Source of the DNA: Lewinellaceae bacterium
GTDB lineage: Bacteria; Bacteroidota; Bacteroidia; Chitinophagales; Saprospiraceae
DNA: 64,000 nt
Assembly: GCA_020636025.1 (NCBI GenBank)
Contig: JACJYQ010000001.1
Span: forward strand, 124,001 to 188,000
Reading direction: 5' to 3'
In this document: positions 60,210 to 64,000 of the stretch, in pieces
Numbering within the stretch: position 1 is the first letter of the stretch
Layout of the letters: every line of letters begins with the position of its first letter
The notes under the pieces: model-generated
Databases searched by the model: none
What the model was told of the DNA's origin: nothing
Seen by the model: the letters and a program-made list of their open reading frames with translations, nothing else
Translations under genes and position numbers: made by a program

Positions 60210-61832
60210 ATGAAAACAGTACAAACCATTTTCTCAATTCTTGCACTCAGTTTAATCCTCTTTTCCTGCGACACTGTTAAAAAATCTACTTCTGTAGAGA
60301 GTAAGCCCGTTGGTGACGACGGTATCCTCGAATTGAATATACTTCAAATGAATGACGTATATGAAATTTCTCCAGCGCCATCTGACGGAAGTGGAGGACT
60401 TGCCCGGGTAGCTACAATCAGACAAAATCTGTTGAAAGAAAATCCAAATACTCTTACAGTGCTGGCTGGCGATTTTATCAGTCCATCTGTTACAGGAACT
60501 CTGAAATACGAAGGCAAAAGAATACGTGGAAAACACATGGTAGATGTACTGAACACACTGGGCCTGGACTGGGTGGTTTTTGGTAACCACGAGTTCGATT
60601 ACGGCGATTTGCCAGATTTGCAGGCGAGGTTGGACGAGTCGAAATTTGGATGGCTTACAGGAAATGTTCGTTTAAAGCCACCAAGTGCAACTCCGGAAGG
60701 CACTACGTTCACGCAACAGTTTTTCAAAAACAAACCCGGAGGAGGGACAGATATATGCCCTGATAATCAAGTGATCACGTATACCGATGAGGACGGAACC
60801 AAACTTAGAATGGGCCTTTTTGGCGTATTGGTAAGCTCGGGAAAACAACCCTGGGCCGTTTACAGCGATTGGATGGAATCTGCAAGAAAAAGTTACGCGG
60901 AGCTGAAGCCCAAAACCGACTGCATTTTGGCGCTCACGCACCTGGATGTAGCAGATGATAAAAAACTGGCAGCCATGCTCCCGGGCATTACGCTGATCAT
61001 GGGCGGCCACGATCATGATAATCAAATTCATCATATTGGATCAACTGTTGTAACCAAGGCAGATGCCAATGCCAAAACAGTGTATGTACACAAACTCAAA
61101 TACGACAAGAAAAAGGGTAAATGCACCGTAAATTCTAGTCTGAAAGTAGTAAATGGAAGCATAGAAGATGAGCAAGCAACAGCAGCCGTGGTAGCCAAAT
61201 GGGAGGGCATTCAGGAAAAATCATTGGCGGAAGCTGGTATTCATGCATCCAATGTGGTAGCCAAGCTGGATGAACCACTGGATTGCAGAGAAGGCGTAAT
61301 AAGACACACACAAGCACCTGCTGGTAAATTAATCACAGATGCCATGTTTGCCGCTTCTAAAAATAATCCGGATTGTGTTATCCTGAACAGCGGTTCCATC
61401 AGGGTTGATGACGTATTAAAAGGCAGTTTGTCTGAACTTGATATTGTTCGGATTTTGCCTTTTGGTGGTGGAATTGATGAAGTGGAGATGACGGGTACCA
61501 TCCTAAGACAAACGCTGGATGCAGGTTTTTACAACAAGGGAAAGGGTGGGTATTTGCAGTTGAACAGAATTACCCGTGATGAAAAAACCGGTAACTGGTC
61601 AGTAGGCGGTACAGCCATTGACCCCAATAAACTGTATCACGTTACACTCCCTGATTATTTGCTAACTGGCAATGAGTCCAACCTGGGCTTTTTGAAAGCA
61701 GATAATGATGCAACCGGGAAAAGTAACAACCCGGGTATACCGAAGATCATTAAGCCGGATTCAAAGAACAAGGCAGACATCAGAAACGATATCAGGCTTG
61801 TGTTGATCCAGTATTTGAAATTAAAACATTGA
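60210..61832 (+). CDS. 5'-nucleotidase/UshA-like metallophosphatase lipoprotein
   Basis: The 540-residue product (ATG at 60210) has a lipoprotein signal (LILFSC, C20). The two-domain calcineurin-like/5'-nucleotidase layout follows: QMNDVYEI, AGDFISP (D88), FGNHEFDYG (N126, H127), GGHDHDNQ (H267, H269), and in the C-terminal substrate domain NSGSIRV. The first metal motif normally reads D-x-H; here it is D49-V-Y51, as I recall for a Bacteroidota subgroup. It likely hydrolyses nucleotides or other phosphate esters at the cell surface. recF begins 15 bp after the stop, so the two probably share a transcript. Confidence 0.87.
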   Translation: MKTVQTIFSILALSLILFSCDTVKKSTSVESKPVGDDGILELNILQMNDVYEISPAPSDGSGGLARVATIRQNLLKENPNTLTVLAGDFISPSVTGTLKYEGKRIRGKHMVDVLNTLGLDWVVFGNHEFDYGDLPDLQARLDESKFGWLTGNVRLKPPSATPEGTTFTQQFFKNKPGGGTDICPDNQVITYTDEDGTKLRMGLFGVLVSSGKQPWAVYSDWMESARKSYAELKPKTDCILALTHLDVADDKKLAAMLPGITLIMGGHDHDNQIHHIGSTVVTKADANAKTVYVHKLKYDKKKGKCTVNSSLKVVNGSIEDEQATAAVVAKWEGIQEKSLAEAGIHASNVVAKLDEPLDCREGVIRHTQAPAGKLITDAMFAASKNNPDCVILNSGSIRVDDVLKGSLSELDIVRILPFGGGIDEVEMTGTILRQTLDAGFYNKGKGGYLQLNRITRDEKTGNWSVGGTAIDPNKLYHVTLPDYLLTGNESNLGFLKADNDATGKSNNPGIPKIIKPDSKNKADIRNDIRLVLIQYLKLKH

Positions 61833-61847
61833 TAATTTTCAAGGCTT

Positions 61848-62945
61848 TTGCTGCTTACTACGCTAAAACTGACAAATTTTAAGAATTACGAGGGACAAGA
61901 ATTTGAATTTTCACCTCGCTTGAATTGTCTTACCGGCTTGAATGGAACGGGTAAAACCAATGTGTTGGATGCCCTGTATTTTCTGTGTATCTGTAGAAGC
62001 CATCTAGGGCTCAATGACCGGAATTTGGTCAGACATGACGCTGATTTTTTCAGAGTGGAAGGGCGGTTTGAACTGGTAGAGGATAAAATCAGAATTGTTG
62101 CCAAGTATAAATCCGGTGAACGGAAGGAGTTTGAACGAAATGGCACCCTGATAGAACGTTTGTCTGACCACATTGGCCAGTTTCCGGTGGTTATGATTGC
62201 CCCGGATGATGTGCGACTCGTACAAGATGGCAGTGAAGACAGGCGCCGATTTTTGGACGGCACCCTTTCCCAGGTATTTCCGGAGTATTTGCAAAATCTG
62301 TTGAATTACAATGCTCTTTTGAAGCAGCGAAATGCGCTTTTGAAGTCATTTTTTGAACACAGGCAATTCGACCCAATTCTCTTGGAAAGTATCGACAGGC
62401 AAATGCCTGAGCCTGCTTTGAACATTTTTACCATCAGAAACAAGTTTGTAGAGGAGTTCAAACCTGTATTTCAGGAGTATTACAGTGCCATTTCCGGACA
62501 GCGCGAAGAGGTGGATATTGAATATCAATCAGATCTGTCAAATGAGGGTTTGGATTCATTGTTGCCAAAGTTCCTGGAGAAAGATCGTGTGTTGCAAAGA
62601 ACCACACAAGGGCCACACAAGGATGATATCATCCTGTTAATGAATGACTTACCTGTCAAGAAATTTGCGTCACAGGGTCAGTTGAAGTCCTATCTCTTAG
62701 CGCTTCGACTGGCTCAGTATGAATTTTTGAGAAAAGCAATCGGGAAATCGCCCATCCTCTTACTTGATGACATCTTTGACAAACTGGATGAAAACCGGGT
62801 AAGACAATTACTCAACTTGCTGGTGGAACGCAATTTTGGTCAGGTTTTCATCACAGATACCCAGCGAAGCAGAATCGAATCCGTGGTTTCCTCATTCTCC
62901 GGAGAATACAAAATATTTGAGGTAGAAGGAGGGAAGGTGGTTTAA
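61848..62945 (+). CDS. recF: DNA replication and repair protein RecF
   Basis: RecF loads RecA at gapped DNA with RecO and RecR. The 365-residue ABC-type ATPase has the N-terminal LKLTNFKNYEGQEF, Walker A GLNGTGKT (30-37), the signature ASQGQLKSYLLALRLAQ and Walker B ILLLDDIFDKLD. No ATG is available at the N terminus. The TTG at 61848 gives the normal start, 15 bp after the nucleotidase stop. recF is usually next to dnaN or gyrB, so its place behind a nucleotidase gene is unusual, though such separation is frequent in Bacteroidota. Confidence 0.95.
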   Translation: MLLTTLKLTNFKNYEGQEFEFSPRLNCLTGLNGTGKTNVLDALYFLCICRSHLGLNDRNLVRHDADFFRVEGRFELVEDKIRIVAKYKSGERKEFERNGTLIERLSDHIGQFPVVMIAPDDVRLVQDGSEDRRRFLDGTLSQVFPEYLQNLLNYNALLKQRNALLKSFFEHRQFDPILLESIDRQMPEPALNIFTIRNKFVEEFKPVFQEYYSAISGQREEVDIEYQSDLSNEGLDSLLPKFLEKDRVLQRTTQGPHKDDIILLMNDLPVKKFASQGQLKSYLLALRLAQYEFLRKAIGKSPILLLDDIFDKLDENRVRQLLNLLVERNFGQVFITDTQRSRIESVVSSFSGEYKIFEVEGGKVV

Positions 62946-63056
62946 TGTGATAAGGAGCTAATTTGATAATTCGATAATGCGTTTTCAATTTATTCATTAT
63001 CAAATTAGCTAATTATCACATTATCATATTAGCTAATTATCACATTAGCTAATTAA
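62943..63056. repeat. Inverted word array (ATTAGCTAATTATC family) between recF and the DUF1573 gene
   Basis: The left part (62943-62979) reads TAATGTGATAAGGAGCTAATT-like words. The right part (62996-63055) has three AGCTAATTA words and two ATTATCACATT-type words, inverted relative to the left. The array fills the whole space between the recF stop and the stop of the convergent gene. A 23-bp stretch starting at 63004 recurs exactly from 5161. Confidence 0.85.
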
Positions 63057-63059
63057 ACC

Positions 63060-63494
63060 CTATTTCACTGTTCCATAAATTTTCAAAATCTCTGCCTTCC
63101 GTTGTTTGTCAAAAAACACCCGGATTTTTTTGCTGAAATCGCCGCGTTGGTAGGCATCGTATTCAATGCTGATTTGTCCGGTGCTGTCTGGCTCAATGGG
63201 TGCTTCGGTCCAGTCGGCAGCGGTACAGCCACATGTGGTGCGTACTGTTTGCAGAATCAATTGTTCACCGGAAACATTTTTGAAGGAAAATACATAGGTG
63301 GCCGGGTGATCCTGCCTGAGCGTGCCAAAATCGTGTTCAAGCGGACAAAGCCATTCCACCACTTTTTGGGGCGGTTTTGAGCAAGCCGATGGTGCAAAAT
63401 CAGGAAGCTGAAAAATACCCAATAAGACGGAAATAAAGAAAATTCCGCTGGAAGGGTTGATAGTTTTTAACTTAATTTGTAACCTTTGGAGCAT
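63060..63494 (-). CDS. Exported DUF1573 protein
   Basis: The 144-residue product (ATG at 63494) has an N-terminal hydrophobic segment (GIFFISVLLGIFQL) and a DUF1573 domain over about residues 50-140 (HDFGTLRQDHPATYVFSFKNVSGEQLIL, TTCGCTAADWTEAPIEPDSTG, IRVFFDK). DUF1573 is an immunoglobulin-like beta domain with the conserved CGC motif, frequent in Bacteroidota and possibly a periplasmic adaptor. Its function is unknown. The earlier ATG at 63524 is possible. It is divergent from the head-GIN gene. Confidence 0.87.
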   Translation of the reverse strand: MLQRLQIKLKTINPSSGIFFISVLLGIFQLPDFAPSACSKPPQKVVEWLCPLEHDFGTLRQDHPATYVFSFKNVSGEQLILQTVRTTCGCTAADWTEAPIEPDSTGQISIEYDAYQRGDFSKKIRVFFDKQRKAEILKIYGTVK

Positions 63495-63558
63495 ACTTTG
63501 TGTCAAAAAGGATATTTGCTGCAAATGTGCATCAATTCAAAACAAAAATCAATTTTCC

Positions 63559-64000
63559 ATGCGTTACCTGTTAATTTTTATGTTGCTGGTGGCAATTTTT
63601 GTTGTCGGCAAACGCTCGTGCTTTCATATGAACTTTGGTTCCGGAGTAGAAGGGGAGGGCCCTGTACTTACCGAAACCCGCGATGTTGACGGATTTGATG
63701 CCATTGATCTCAGCATTGCCGGAGATGTAGAAGTTAGCATCGGAGATTATCGTGTTGAAGTTCGTGCTCAGGAGAATCTGCTGCCCTTATTACAAACTGA
63801 AGTGAAAGAAGGCACTCTTCGCATTGATTTTGAAGAAAGTGTGTCATATCGAGAGCAAATCAAGCTATATATCACAGTTCCTTCATTGGAAGCGCTTGAA
63901 TTGAGTGGTAGCGGTTCGATAAAGCTTGTAACACCAATAGAATCAGACAAGATGGATATCCATATTGGAGGTTCAGGGGAAGTTGATATCCCGAATGCGA
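63559..64000 (+). CDS. Head-GIN domain protein, 5' part cut by the window edge
   Basis: The frame is open from ATG at 63559 to the end of the window (147 codons). It starts MRYLLIFMLLVAIFVVG, an N-terminal hydrophobic segment, and continues with VDGFDAIDLSIAGDVEVSIGD, VRAQENLLPLLQTEVKEGTL and LEALELSGSGSIKL. This is the right-handed repeat pattern of head-GIN (DUF2807) proteins, surface-exposed putative autotransporter-like adhesins. The stop lies beyond the window. Confidence 0.85.
   Translation, partial: MRYLLIFMLLVAIFVVGKRSCFHMNFGSGVEGEGPVLTETRDVDGFDAIDLSIAGDVEVSIGDYRVEVRAQENLLPLLQTEVKEGTLRIDFEESVSYREQIKLYITVPSLEALELSGSGSIKLVTPIESDKMDIHIGGSGEVDIPNA

Noticed and set aside
1..64000. tRNA, rRNA or known riboswitch genes
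   Set aside because: No tRNA TPsiC-like motif, rRNA stretch or FMN/amino-acid riboswitch core was seen in the intergenic regions.

Overview
The window is a piece of a Bacteroidota chromosome, most likely from the Saprospiria or a near relative. This rests on four things seen in the sequence. Four genes for secreted proteins end in a Por-secretion (T9SS type A) sorting domain with the YPNPA/SPNPF signature. Promoters match the Bacteroidota pattern TTTG-N(19-23)-TAnnTTTG. Ribosome binding sites are weak and A-rich. The protein families are typical of the phylum (DUF2911, DUF1573, head-GIN, a Bacteroidota-type alpha-2-macroglobulin, a PHP-domain PolX). No rRNA, tRNA, CRISPR array, transposase, integrase or phage gene was seen. 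It reads as ordinary chromosome with housekeeping genes, secreted proteins and unusual intergenic DNA.

Layout. 1-3.9 kb, minus strand: start of a secreted protein cut by the window edge, a beta-helix T9SS protein, yraN and rimO. 4-12.8 kb: DinB-like protein and ribH; a 1,247-residue SF1 helicase with a decayed C-terminal nuclease-like domain; a small membrane protein; tdk; a proline-rich protein and an FAD oxidoreductase; a DUF1905/YdeI-like protein. 13-22 kb: acyl-CoA dehydrogenase, yidC, ltaE, prfC, and an amino-acid permease preceded by a tandem 51-bp repeat. 22.5-35.5 kb: a DUF2911/TPR protein, a giant alpha-2-macroglobulin with a TonB-plug-like insert, a YghZ-type aldo/keto reductase, an M1 peptidase and a large T9SS protein. 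35.8-46.6 kb: gap and pgk, a two-gene unit of a subtilisin-like protease and a large secreted protein, a GNAT, gyrA, a TPR protein and a spermidine-synthase-like protein. 46.6-64 kb: an AsmA protein, a helical hypothetical, two T9SS proteins, a PolX whose polymerase residues are all replaced, acetoacetate-CoA ligase, a 5'-nucleotidase-like lipoprotein with recF directly behind it, DUF1573, and a head-GIN protein cut by the right edge.

The most unusual feature lies between the genes. At about ten places, usually starting at or a few bases after a stop codon and often filling the space between two convergent genes, there are short 'word arrays': 7-15 bp words repeated in direct and inverted order so that the whole stretch folds back on itself. 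The same vocabulary returns at distant places (about 5.2 and 63.0 kb; 20.0 and 38.1 kb; 2.47 and 60.1 kb), so these are dispersed families rather than chance low complexity. One array runs into the coding end of the permease gene. They are unlike the two ordinary GC-rich terminator hairpins in the window (45.9 and 52.5 kb). A separate 51-bp tandem repeat near 22.2 kb shows paired base changes that suggest alternative RNA or DNA stems.
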